From Acanthamoeba sp. SK_2022b (Eukaryota; Discosea; Longamoebia; Acanthamoebidae), in contig JANDJZ010000135.1 of NCBI GenBank assembly GCA_027943245.1, forward strand, positions 1 to 64,000: a DNA stretch of 64,000 nucleotides, in the 5' to 3' direction. Below the pieces are notes generated by a model that ran no database searches, was not told where the DNA came from, and worked only from the letters and a program-made list of their open reading frames with translations. Position numbers and translations under genes: made by a program. Shown here in pieces: positions 1 to 10,361 of this stretch (the stretch's first letter is position 1; every line of letters starts with the position of its first letter).

Positions 1-1775
1 GGCGCCTGGCCACCGATCGCTTCACGACCACGTCTCGATGGCCATCCTCGCCCCCCGCCCCAGCGTTCGACGACGACGACGAGTCCTTGCCCAGCCGCAG
101 CGGCGAGAAGAGGACAGAGGCGCGGCGTCGCGCCGAAGGAATGGAGAGCAGGCTCGTGCCGCTGCCGTGGTTGTTCTTGGGCGCGGGCGCGGGCGCGGGC
201 TGTGCTTCGCTGTCGCTCGAGTCGTCGCTGCTCGAGTCGTCGCTGTCGCTGTCGCCGCTGGTGTGGCCGTGGGCCCTGCCGTCGTCCCCGTCCCCGCCGC
301 GCTCCCACTCCTCCTTGTCGTCGCCGCCGTCGGGTTTCTCTCGATTTTCCTTGAATATCAAAAACTTTTCCTTAATCACCAGCGACGCGCGTCGGGCCTT
401 GGAGATCTTGCGCGGCGAGGCCACGGGCGACGAGTCGCCGGTCTGCTTGAGCGGCCCCGAGCCCGTGATCGTGACCGAGGCCGACCGGCCGTGTCGACGA
501 ATAAACGGCTTCGAGGGCGACGGCGATGATGATGATGAAGAGGCGGAGGAGGTGGTGGTGGGCAGTGGGCCAGAGCCCGACGGTATGGGGAGCTCGGTGA
601 AGGATCGGGACGACGACGATCTCGTCATCGCCGCCAGGGAGAAGGAGGTGGAGGCGCGGGCGCGCGGGGAGAGGAACGGCGAGGAGGAGGAGGCGGCGGA
701 GGAGGCGGAGGACGACGGCGGCGGTGGCGGCGGGTAGTCCTTGAGCAGCGTCGACACCGAAATGGGCAGATGCTTGCGAATGTAGTTCTCCATCATCAGC
801 GGAGCTGCAGCGCAACACCGCGGCGTGGAATGTCGGGCATGCGTGAGTGCAAGCACGCACGGAGAGGGAGGGGGGGAGAGGGAGAGAGAAGGCGGGATAC
901 CCTTTTGGAAGGTGTAGTGTTTGTCGTCGGCGTCGGCGAATAGGCCGACCTCCTCGACCTCGCCTCGGCCGCTGTCCTTGGCCTTGCTGTCCTTGTTGGC
1001 GCTGATCAGGTCGTCTAGCAGAGTCTTCTTCGGTCTGTCGACAAACCAAAAGGGTCAGCCGCGGCTTCAGTGGCGCTCCCCATTCACGCGCGCACACACA
1101 TACACACACGCACGACGCCACACCTCAACTTGACGATCTGTCGGTCCATGAGGGTCTGTCCGATGAAGACGGCCTCCTCGCGTTTGCTGAGCAGGAACTG
1201 ATCCACCATCCAGTCCACGGCTGCCCGGCCTGGGTTCACCGTCCACGCCCACACACAACCAAGTAACAAAATTAAAAATAGAATATTAATATAAAAATAG
1301 AATTCAAAAAAAAAGCGAAGGCAGGCAAACCCTTGAAGGAGGAGGGAGCGCCACGGTTGGCGATGAGAGGAAAGGCGCGACTCTCTGAGTGGAAGGATGC
1401 TGCCACCACCTGCAGCGCTGATTCGTAGTCTGCATTGGATAGATGTTTGGTGAAATCAGCACAACGCGGACGCGGTCACTACATGCTTTTCAATCGAAAA
1501 TTTGTGTTCAGGACCCGACGTCGAATGTGTCTCACGCTCTGCCATGACACCACTCGTTCGCTAGCGGATAACAACAAGGTGCGTGGTAATGCAGAAAATC
1601 CTCAAATATTTCAAATGAAATGAAATGCAAAATTAATCATAAAAATGGGTTTTGGTTGGGGTGTACCGATGGACGTAACCTCCCCGTCGTCGAGATGTAT
1701 GCCGTCGTCCTTGCCCACGAGTAGCATCTCCTCCAGGAGCTTCAACTCTGTCGCCTCGTCCATTCCATACATCAT
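1..1775 (-). CDS. DEP-domain protein, 3' end beyond window
   Basis: Five exons on the minus strand: 1667-1775, 1331-1429, 1124-1229, 901-1034 and 1-804, with GT-AG boundaries and compatible phases. The frame is still open at base 1. The start is the first of two tandem ATG codons (1775); a third in-frame ATG lies at 1763. About 417 residues are visible. Residues around 45-150 form a DEP domain: a helix ending AVDWMVDQFLL, then REEAVFIGQTLMDR, and after an acidic insertion the closing beta-arm HYTF. DEP domains bind membrane lipids or GPCR/G-protein partners in signalling proteins. After the domain comes MENYIRKHLPISVSTLLKDY and then a long Ser/Pro-rich low-complexity tail with basic patches. 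The rest of the protein, which would say which DEP family this is, lies outside the window. Divergent from the next gene. Confidence 0.75.
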
Positions 1776-2210
1776 TTGTTCTTACTCGTTCGTTGTTGGC
1801 AATCGGTCTCGATAATCGGAATTGATGTGAATGAAGAGAGTTTAGGGCAGCTCCTCATCTATAAAGGCCTCTCTGATCAGATGTATGGACGAGGACCCTC
1901 CACAAGTCACCGGCGGGCCTGCAGGGAGCAGCGTCCAAAACCACCTCCCCTCTCGTGTCCTGTCGTGTTGGCGAGGTCGAAGTGCCGCGTGTAATAACTC
2001 TTGGGTATGTCCCCTTGTTCACCACCTGTCACTGGCTTTCTCCTGCTGCAAATGAATTAAACACAAGAATGCGGCGTATGCGCCAATTGGCTGAATGCAC
2101 TTCCTCTAATAAGTTCAAAGGTGGGCAACATAAAAGCCACAAACACCCAACTCGGGCTTTCTTTCCTACTACCGCGTGCAAAAGAAGGTTGAGAAGAAGG
2201 GAGCGGGACG
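1776..2210. promoter_or_regulatory. Divergent intergenic region, shared promoter candidate
   Basis: 435 bp between two divergently transcribed starts (1775 minus, 2211 plus). No TATA element or other motif that I can defend. No coding potential beyond short chance ORFs. Confidence 0.35.
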
Positions 2211-3658
2211 ATGTCGTGCTGCCCGCTGTGTGGAACTAAACTCTCGACCGTCCAGGTGGAGGCCGCCTTTCACCTGGTCCAATGCGGCGCTCGTTGCCTG
2301 CACGAGTCGGGGGCGACCGTGGTGCCGGCGACCGCCAGTGCCACCAGCACCCCTCCCTCTTCCGGCAGCATCGACGAGGAGGTGGAAGAGGAAGAGGAGG
2401 AGGCCTCGCTGGCGCGGGTAAGGGGCGCCAAAGCAACGGCTACGGCGGCCAAGAGGACGACCGTGCGCAGGAGCTCGCGCGGCAAGGCCAAGGAGGAAGA
2501 ACGAAAAGAAGAAGAAGAAAAAGAAGAGGAAGAGGAGGACGAAGAGCTCGAAGAGAAGGGGACGCCAAAGAGGAAGCGGAGCAGTGGCAGGAAGGCGACG
2601 ACAAAGAAAACAGAAAAAGAAGATGGCGCAGAAGAGGACGAAGAAGCAGCAGAGGAACCCGAGACACCAAAGAAGAAGAACAGGAGTGGCAGCAATGGGT
2701 TGGCATCACCAGGAACCGGGAAGCGCGGGTCCTTTGCGTCGGCGGAGGAGTATGACGCCTTCCTGCTCTCGGAGAAGCAGGGACGCTTCGCGCGCGTGGG
2801 CTCGTGGACCGGCATGTCCAAGGGCATCCTTCACAGGCACGGGCCTTCTCTTCCTTTCTGAGAGGTTGTCTTCTTTTTGGGCCTGACAACGCAGTGTCGT
2901 GCGTAGATGCAATGACCCCGAGTGCGCGCGGGAATGGAAGCCTTCGCCCAGTCAGGCGATGGCCGACGACTACTACTGCCCTTCGTGCGTGCTGCACCAC
3001 AGGTCACTATCTAACCTACACACTCCTCCGACCGTTAGTTTGTGTTTCAGGCTAGCTGACCGGTCGAGTTGGCACACAACTCAAACACTGCGCACGACAA
3101 AACAGAAACAACGAGGATCGGTTCGCAGACTCGCGTCTGGAGTGGACGAGGCATGTGCCCAACACGCTCTATGTATTCTCTATCATCGATCCGCGCACGA
3201 AGAAGCAGCTCATCAAGTTTGGACGAACCCAGGTTCGTGGTCCCACATGTGTTCTCGTAGCGATGTAGTCAAGAGTCCAACCAGACCGTCTCGTCGGGCG
3301 TGTGTGATGTGGTGTTGTATCGCAGCACCTGGACGCATGGAAGCGTTATCCGGCCAAGGAGCGGAAGGACTACAAGATGGAGCTGCTGCTAAGCCTGCGC
3401 GGCAAGCTTGAGATCACCACCAAGATCGAGAATTGGTGGAAGAGCCAAGCCGAGGAGCACGGCTACTTCACTCGGTGCGTATGGCGTGTGAAGTGATGAG
3501 ATGGGTGACACTGACGTTGTGAGTGGTGCTTGCCCAGGTTCTCTGATGCAAACTTTCACGGCAAGGACGAGTGTCTGGAGCTGAGCTCGGAGGTGCTCGA
3601 AGAGATGCTCGCGCATTCCAAGGAGATGCTGGAGTCCAGCACCACGTCCGTCGAGTGA
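2211..3658 (+). CDS. Zinc-finger protein with GIY-YIG-like C-terminal domain
   Basis: Five exons, 2211-2836, 2907-3002, 3106-3232, 3326-3474 and 3538-3658, encode 372 residues. The first intron uses a GC donor (CACAG|GCACGG). The N-terminus has a small zinc-binding motif (CPLCGTKL ... HLVQCG). Residues 40-160 are a Glu/Lys-rich charged linker. A second Cys cluster follows (CNDPECAREW ... YYCPSC ... HH). The C-terminal part starts with LYVFSIIDP and KQLIKFGRT, resembling the first two strands of GIY-YIG/T5orf172 domains (xYV-8to12-KIGRT), followed by an Arg/Tyr helix and a conserved-looking ENWWKSQAE helix. Other family hallmarks were not checked, so nuclease activity is unproven. The family assignment is inference; the gene model is well supported by frame. 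Confidence 0.65.
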
Positions 3659-4018
3659 TGTCCGGACAAGACCCAAACAAGAGGCCTCATGTGGACGTGT
3701 TCGTGTTCGGGGTTCGCGTGAATCGAAAATGCAAGCGTGGCTCGCCCAAACTTCGCGACGGCGCCCCAACCAGAAGGCTTCCCGCCGTTTCGCCCACTCG
3801 GGGCTTTCTTTTAATGGAGTTTGCAAGAGGTTTTTTTATTCTAAACAACGGCACTAGATTTTTTGTGTGTGTTCTGCCCTCTTGACAGGTATGCCCCCCC
3901 TCCCGAATCACACGTTACAGACGAGCCGGAGGAGGGTAAACCTTCTTCTTTCCACCGCTGACTTCCATCTCCTTCCGGAATTCGCAGATCTCTTTTGCAT
4001 CAATCCTTAATCCCTAAA

Positions 4019-4677
4019 ATGGCCGCCCCCGCTAAGACCTACACGCTCGAGGAGCTTAAGAAGCACAACACCACGGAGGATCTCTGGATTGCTCTCCACG
4101 GGCGAGTCTACAACATCACTCCCTTCCTTGAGGAGCACCCTGGTGGTGATGGAGTGCTCGTCGACAATGCCGGTAAATTGTTCCTTCCCAGCAAATTTTA
4201 CTCCATCTCGCAGACAATCATCTCATTTACACCTTCTGCGCCATTTGCTGTGCCTGGCGTTAAGTAGTGAGAGATTAACGATGATGATTATCTTTAACTA
4301 CCTCAGGCATTGACTGCACTGGCGAGTTCGAGGCTGTGGGCCACTCTGATGAGGCTCGTGCCACTCTCGAGCAGTTCTACATCGGCGACCTCGTGGTACG
4401 TCCCTTCCCCTTCGCGGACCTTTCTCCTCCCATCCACTATTTTCCATCTCTTGCGCCGTGCGCGGGCTCTGATGTGTTTCGCGCGATGGTGCAGACCGCC
4501 GACGGCGCGCCCGTGAAGGGCGAGAAGGCCCCTGTGCAGCCCAAGGTCTCGCTGGCCGATACCAAGGCGCCCAAGCCCAAGGCGGCCGCCCCCGCTCCCG
4601 CCGTGTGGAAGCAGGCCGCCGTGCCTCTTCTCATCATCGCCATCGGCTTTGTCCTCCGCTACTACTTCAGCTCTTAA
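4019..4677 (+). CDS. Cytochrome b5, tail-anchored
   Basis: Three exons (4019-4172, 4307-4395, 4495-4677) encode 141 residues. The heme-binding core has both axial-histidine motifs: EEHPGGDGVL near residue 40 and AVGHSDEAR near residue 65, with YTLEELKKHN at the start of the fold. A Lys/Pro/Ala linker leads to a C-terminal hydrophobic segment (VPLLIIAIGFVLRYYFSS), the usual tail anchor for ER or outer mitochondrial membrane. Role in the family: one-electron donor to desaturases and other ER oxidoreductases. An upstream in-frame ATG at 3995 would add eight residues, but 4019 gives the normal family N-terminus (MAAPAKTYTLEE). Confidence 0.93.
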
Positions 4678-4721
4678 GTGCCCTCTTGTTCCGTCTTCTC
4701 CTCTTCCTCCTATTTATAAAC

Positions 4722-4736
4722 AATAAATAAATAAAC
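4722..4736 (+). terminator. Overlapping AATAAA polyadenylation signals
   Basis: AATAAATAAATAAA lies 45 bp after the cytochrome b5 stop codon. This is the canonical poly(A) signal sequence at the expected distance. Confidence 0.55.
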
Positions 4737-5014
4737 ATTTAAAAAACGTGGCTGATAAAAAACGTGGCTGTACCTGGGCTCGAAGTGCCGCCCCATTACG
4801 GCCCTCGCTTCGACGGGCCCACTTGTGTTGAGACCCGAGATGTGACCCGAAAGAGTATATTCCACAGGGCCAGCGTGCATAACGCAACCACAACAAAAAG
4901 ACCACCGCAAAAGTAGGTGGTCCTCATCGAAATTCCACTACATCTACTACGTCCACATGCTACATCAGGATTTTGATACCGGTGCTGATTGGCGAGGCTA
5001 GCCAGCCCCACCTG

Positions 5015-5022
5015 CATAAATA
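5015..5022 (+). promoter_or_regulatory. TATA-like box
   Basis: CATAAATA about 100 bp before the ATG of the secreted beta-helix protein, in otherwise GC-rich DNA. Position and composition suit a Pol II TATA element. Not tested. Confidence 0.4.
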
Positions 5023-5124
5023 CCGGTTGCAGCAGCTCTCCACCATTAACTCGTCAACAACACACCTCTTCAACAACACCTACCCCAACAAGTCAGGGCT
5101 CCTCTAATCCTACCTCACAACGCC

Positions 5125-5922
5125 ATGAAACCAACCTACCTCATCTGCCTCCTGGTCCTAAGTGTCTGCGTGCTGGCGGCTCTCGCACAGTCCGACCGGC
5201 CAGTGGTCACCACCAAACCTGGCGGATGCGACCTCACCCTCTGCGGTTCGTGCAATGGCACCTCTACCTGTCCTGTGGCCACCATCGCCGAGGCCGTGGC
5301 TCTCCTTCCCAACGGCGGCATTGTATCTCTGCTTGCTGGCACCTACACCGGCGAAGGTAATGCTGACGTGACTCTCACCAACGGCGACTACAGCATCTCG
5401 TACGCCCAGCTCCTCTTTTCATTGCCCAACGTGTAGTAGTGCTCGAGCTCACTGATGCTCTGCCACAGTGCCCAAGCCTTCGGTATCGTGTATCTGGACT
5501 GTGCTGGTCTGCCTGGCTTCACCGTCAACGGCGGCAGCGCCTACTTCTACGGCCTCATCATCACCAACTGCCGCCGCACCGATGGCAACGGCGGTGCCTT
5601 CTCCGTGCGCTACGCCAGCGTGACCCTCTCCAAGATGGACGCCCAGTTCAACTCGGCCCAGCGTGGTGGCGTGCTCTACGTGGAGAACGGCTCGGCCAGC
5701 GTGTCGCAGATGTCGATGGAGAACAACAGCGCTGCGGATGGCGGCGCGGGCATCTTCGCCTACCGTGCGCAGATCACCACTGAGCTCGTGGCCGTCGAGG
5801 ACTCCACGGCCGGCAGCGACGTCGGTTGCGAGCAGGGCACCATCACCTTCAAGGCCCCTACCACCATCGACACCATCTCCTGCACCAGCTGCACCTGCCC
5901 CAACGGCACCGTCACCCCTTAA
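5125..5922 (+). CDS. Secreted beta-helix (pectin-lyase-fold-like) protein
   Basis: Two exons, 5125-5399 and 5469-5922, 242 residues. The N-terminus is a clear signal peptide (Lys then LICLLVLSVCVLAALAQ). The mature part begins with a Cys-rich segment (GGCDLTLCGSCNGTSTC). It then repeats short strand-turn units typical of parallel right-handed beta helices: GGSAYFYGLIITNCR, GGAFSVRYASVTLSK, RGGVLYVENGSASVS and GGAGIFAYRAQITT. The GG(A/V)(F/I/L)x pattern is like that of polymorphic outer-membrane-protein repeats. A Cys-rich tail (CTSCTCPNG) closes the protein. There is no membrane anchor, so secretion or the cell surface is likely. Enzymatic activity cannot be read from the sequence; no catalytic triad or carbohydrate-lyase motif is evident. 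Confidence 0.75.
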
Positions 5923-6102
5923 ACACATTAAACACAATCGCGAGGACCTCGCGCTAGTAAACATCAGCTTTCTCGACACGTTTGGGGGGGGGGGGAGTGA
6001 AGGCATTCACTGAAGTTGGCTGTCCCAAAATTGGAGGGCCTCGCAAGGGGAGGCGCTCTCAAGTAGGCCGCACAAGCAAGTTAGTGGACGAAGGTGGTAC
6101 AA

Positions 6103-6263
6103 ACCGCTGCCAAGGGTTGGGGGGTAGGTAACTTGCTCTCCCTCTGTCTAATATCATACCCTCCTCCGCAAGGAGTACTGAGGGCCGCTGATATGGGAGA
6201 GCTATGATCGGAGACTGAAGCCTGTCAGTGCCTACCCGGGGGGTTCAACTCCCCCCAGCGGTA
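6103..6263 (+). ncRNA. Candidate tRNA-like structured RNA, identity unknown
   Basis: Bases 6103-6109 (ACCGCTG) pair perfectly with 6256-6262 (CAGCGGT) as a seven-pair acceptor-like stem. Directly inside it, 6239-6243 and 6251-6255 form a five-pair T-arm around the seven-base loop TTCAACT, matching the Pol III B box GTTCAACTC. Base 6263 (A) sits where a discriminator base would be, and a TTTT run at 6273-6276 can end Pol III transcription. Between the arms is a long hairpin: 6135-6142 with 6195-6202 (8 pairs), 6151-6156 with 6189-6194 (6 pairs), 6159-6163 with 6180-6184, and 6164-6167 with 6172-6175, capped by a GCAA tetraloop. There is no canonical D-arm or anticodon arm. It overlaps no coding region and lies between two plus-strand genes. 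It could be a new Pol III RNA, or a tRNA-derived element. Confidence 0.5.
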
Positions 6264-6402
6264 ACCTTCACCTTTTGCCTCCCACACAGAGAGCGTGGCA
6301 CACCGCCTTCTTGTGCGAGGTCTTCGCTGAAGCCTCTCCTCTTACCAGCAAATTCTCAACGGATAGGTTTTTGTGGCTAGCTTGGCGGGGGCAAGAAAGC
6401 AG

Positions 6403-7572
6403 ATGTACAAAACCATGGAGAGCGATGAGGCGTTGGCACGGCGGCTACAGCAGGAGGCCTACGAAGAGGCTGCACGATACGCGAACGATGCTGCCTACGC
6501 CCGCTCGGTGCAACTAACCCTGCAGCTGGGTCTGCCCATCGCCCCACAAAAGAAGAAGAAGACGCCTAACAAAAGCAAGAAGAACACAAACCAGAACAAG
6601 AGGCTTGTGGTCGCTCAAGCGGTGGGCGGCCAGGACCGCAGGCCCACACCCACACCCACACCGACCGCCAAAGCGAACAAGAACGGGCAGGAGGACGTCG
6701 TGATAGAAGAAGACGAGCGGATAGAGCACCTCGTGAAGTGCCTGCGCAAGCTCGCCCCGCGTAGGAGGCGTCGCGAGGACGAGTACACGCCGGACGAGCT
6801 GTTTAAGGCAGTGCGATGGGCGTTCGGGTCCGCCAACCTGGGCGACGCCTCTCCTCCCGTCCACGTTGCCAACTGCCAGCGGCTGGTCGAGGCCTGGCGC
6901 TCGACTCGGCTGGCCGAGGCCGCGGCCGACCCAGGGCAAGCGGCCAAGGCGGAGGCCGTGATGGTCGAGTTCAGGGCCTGGCTCGAGGTCCACGAGCGCG
7001 GCCAGCACTCTGAGTGGGAGCAGCTGCCGCTGGAGGTGATGGAGATGATCTTCGCGTGTTTCTCCCCCAACGAGCCCCAGCACCTTCTCGCTACGCGACT
7101 CGTTTGTCGCGCGTGGCACAGGGTGACGTCTGAAGTCAACCAGCCATTCTGGCATCGCCTCTTCGTGGCCCACAGGGACCAGTGGTGGCACCAGAAGGAG
7201 ACAGAGGCGAAGGAGGCCAGGCGACAGGAGTTCCACAGGCTCCTGCGCATCGCCCGCCAGGGCCTCGACGAGTCCACACAGGTAGCGGCAGCAAAAGATG
7301 AAGAAGATGCCGAAGAAGGGGGCGAAGAGGTGTGTTGGAAGAGGCAATACTACGAGTTGCTACACGGAGTGGACGCGAGCGCGTGGGAGGAGGTGCGACT
7401 CAAGGGCTTCCGAACTCGTCTCATCAACGGACCGAAGCCGGGCAAGACGCGGCCAAACTACGTACGGACGGCCAGGGCCGCCTCCTGTGAGCCGGCCGGC
7501 CACAATCGTAGGGTCCTGATCGACCGCGAGCGACGGCGGGAGCGAAGCACGCGCAGCCAGACCCCGTTCTGA
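6403..7572 (+). CDS. F-box protein, intronless
   Basis: Single-exon frame of 389 residues from the ATG at 6403; a second ATG at 6415 (MESDEALARRLQQE) is an equally good start. Residues ~5-35 are a charged amphipathic helix like those in ubiquitin-pathway proteins (DEALARRLQQEAYEEAARYAN). A Lys-rich linker follows, then an alpha-helical region. The F-box is at about residues 205-250: WEQLPLEVMEMIFACF, LLATRLVCRAWHRV and PFWHRLFVAH. F-box proteins bind Skp1 and recruit substrates to SCF ubiquitin ligases. No recognisable substrate-binding repeat follows; the C-terminus is basic and helical. It lies downstream of the tRNA-like RNA candidate, which would fall in or just before its 5' leader. Confidence 0.8.
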   Translation: MYKTMESDEALARRLQQEAYEEAARYANDAAYARSVQLTLQLGLPIAPQKKKKTPNKSKKNTNQNKRLVVAQAVGGQDRRPTPTPTPTAKANKNGQEDVVIEEDERIEHLVKCLRKLAPRRRRREDEYTPDELFKAVRWAFGSANLGDASPPVHVANCQRLVEAWRSTRLAEAAADPGQAAKAEAVMVEFRAWLEVHERGQHSEWEQLPLEVMEMIFACFSPNEPQHLLATRLVCRAWHRVTSEVNQPFWHRLFVAHRDQWWHQKETEAKEARRQEFHRLLRIARQGLDESTQVAAAKDEEDAEEGGEEVCWKRQYYELLHGVDASAWEEVRLKGFRTRLINGPKPGKTRPNYVRTARAASCEPAGHNRRVLIDRERRRERSTRSQTPF

Positions 7573-7722
7573 CCTCTCATTCTTGTTCACGGTCATGGAG
7601 CGCTCCATGGATGCCTGTGAAAAGTCACTAGGGGGACAGTAAAAAAGCAACGAAATCAACAAGATGGGTTGGGGGGAGGGACGTGAACCAAGAGAGCACA
7701 AGCACGCCAAGATAAGGTTGCC

Positions 7723-10292
7723 ATGGCAGAGGAGGAGAGGAGTACCCCAGCAGAGGACTCGCGATTGACGATTGATCAAGAGCCTAGTGCACCGGGCAGG
7801 GAGGAAGGTATGAAGAGGACGAGGAAGCAGGGCTCACGTCTCGAGGGAGACCAGTGTTATCCGAAGAAGAGGAAGCCGAAGAAACGCTCGGAGACGAGGG
7901 TGAAGATGAGACAGACGATGATGTGGATCGCTACTTCGAGGTGGAGACTACAATGGAAGATTTCACGGTTGGCCAGGAGTCCAACGTATACGAGTCTCTC
8001 CGACGGCGGTGGCCGCCGCCGCACCGTCGTTCGGCCCTGGCCGCCATCGTGCCCCACCTGTCCTCCGACTTCCTCGCCGCCTTCGAGTGGTCCTTCCGGA
8101 TGACTGTGGCCGTCATCATCGCCACCTTCTTCGTCCTCTACCCTCCCACCGCCAACTTCTTTGGCTGTACTCCTCCCTCCTCCCCTCTGCTCTGGTGTCC
8201 GATGGCGCTCCCCCCTCATCCTCTTGTCACCGCCGTGTCCAGTCGTGACGTTCCTGGCGGCCATCATCGGCATCATCGTCACGGCGCCCACCTTTGGGCG
8301 CACGCTCCAGACCGGCGTGCATGCCGCGCGGTACTGCCCCCTCCCGCCGTGCGGCTCCGCGTGCTGATGATTGCCCCTCTTCCCCCTCCTTCCTCCCCCC
8401 AATCGCCTTTGGCCGTTTCGTGTTCGCAAGGGGAGGAGTGGTGGGCGCCCTGGTGTCGATGGGGATCTCCAACGCGCTGAGGCCGCTCTCCCACTTTGAC
8501 CGAGGCGTCTACTTTGCCCTCGCCGCCGTCGCGTACTTTCTCTCCACCGTGATCTTGTGCTACCTCGACAAGGTACCTCGACAGGAGGCCGCCACCGCTC
8601 GCGAGCGCCCATGACGTTCTGACGTTGCTGCGTTGTCTCCTCCCCTCATTTTACCTGCAGCCTCCGTTGTGGCGACGGTTTGCGATGGTCATCAACACGG
8701 TCATGATACTGGTGCGTCCATTGCGTCGTCGTCGTAATCATCATCATCATCATCATCATCATTGCCTCTGCTGCTTGTTCATCACCACTTGTCGATCCGC
8801 CATGCGTGCAGTTACCACTGAGCCGGTCCGGCGTGACGTGGTATGACTCCTCCCCTTCTCCCATGACGATGGGTCGGCTGCTCACATGTGCGCGCGCGCT
8901 CTCTCTGTCCTCCACTGTTGGCAGGTACTACCCGATGATCGGTCTGCTCGCGGCCGTGCTCGGGATAGGCTGCGCGCTCGTCGCGTCCCTCCTGCCCATT
9001 CCATCGATCGCCACATTCCAGTTCGCCCGCGCCATCCAAACCAACATGCTGGTACCTTGCCCGCGTGTGCGTGTGCGTGTGTGCGTGTGCGTGTGCGTGA
9101 GCGTGAGCGTGTGCGAAAGGTGATAAGGGTTGACATCTCAATGCGCGCAGGTGCTCAGCAAGCTGATTGAGCTGATGGTGGGCGTGTACACTACGAGTCC
9201 GCGGAAGGACCAGAAGCGCACGCGGCTGCGCATACGGGCCGAGCTGCTCCTCAAGGCCCTGCGACGAAACATCGCCGCCACGGCCCAGCTCGCCGACGCG
9301 GCCAAGTGGGAGCACTTCTTTGCCACCGAGTGCGACGTCCTTCTCGTCTTCCCATCCACGACACGACACGACACGACACGACACGACACGACACGACACG
9401 ACACGACACGACACGACACGACACGACACGACACGACACGACACGCGACACATCAGTTGACTTACGAGCGTTGGCGTGTTGTTCGCAGGGACGCAGCGCA
9501 GCAGTATCTGGCGGCCCTGCAGGGCCTGGCCGACGCGGCCTACGCCATGCACCTGGGCCTGGAGAACGTCAAGTACGAGCTCCCCCCCAACCCCCACCGA
9601 TCGCATGGCTCTGAAGGGAGGAGGAGGGGGGGGACACGTGTGCTGGCCTGGCTGGCTGACTCACGCACGGGGGCGCAGGTACAACAACAAGCTGTACGCT
9701 CCGCACCTGAGCCACTTGGCCGAGGCGCTCAAGCGGAGCACGGTCGTGACGCAGACCTACCTCCTCAGCGCCGCCCCGGGCCTGCAGCGAAAGGCCAGCG
9801 TCGTGCACCCGCTCTACAACTTCTTCACCAGACCGTTCGTGGTGCGCGCGCGCGCGTGTCGTGTTGTCTCTTTTCGCGCGTGTCGTTCCCCTTTCCTTGG
9901 CTCATTGGCCATTGGCGGTCGCCGTGTCGTGCAAAGATGGCCGTGCCGCTCGAGGAGGTGACCGTGGAGGCCTCCGGCCGCTTCCGGTCCTTGCGATCCA
10001 AGCTGCATCGCGGTACATGATTTATTATTTATTTATTTATTTTTCTCTTATCTAATATCGAATTTTATTTTGTTGAAGTAAAACAATTATTTACGTTATT
10101 TACGTTAATGCTGTTGAAGAGGAAGAAATGGTCGAGCAGGCCCGGCAGAAGGTGGCCGAGGTCAGTCGGTGGATCGATCAAGCCCATCGGCAGTTTCGGC
10201 ACGACACCATCTGGTCCTGTACGGTCTCCCGCGTACACACAAATCACAAAACATCTATCGATAGGCGCAGCGGGCTCACCACGACGGATCCC

Positions 10293-10361
<69 letters not shown>

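Noticed and set aside
87..737. 216-residue plus-strand ORF
   Set aside because: Antisense to the Ser-rich exon of the DEP protein; low complexity; the minus-strand frame is supported by splicing and a domain.
3003..3105. Retention of this intron in the zinc-finger gene (frame open to 3411)
   Set aside because: It destroys the LYVF ... KFGRT frame; splicing 3002 to 3106 restores total length to a multiple of three.
6103..6263. Bacterial tmRNA
   Set aside because: The T-arm and CAGC resemble tmRNA, but the tmRNA 5' end, the tag reading frame and the G-U alanine identity pair are absent.
6275..6402. Longer start for the F-box protein upstream of 6403
   Set aside because: The extended frame would need a GTG start; 6403 is the first in-frame ATG.
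9361..9445. Possible CRISPR array from regular repeats (also 49629-49719 and 32251-32324)
   Set aside because: Units of 5 or 7 bp with no spacers in a eukaryotic intron; simple tandem repeats.
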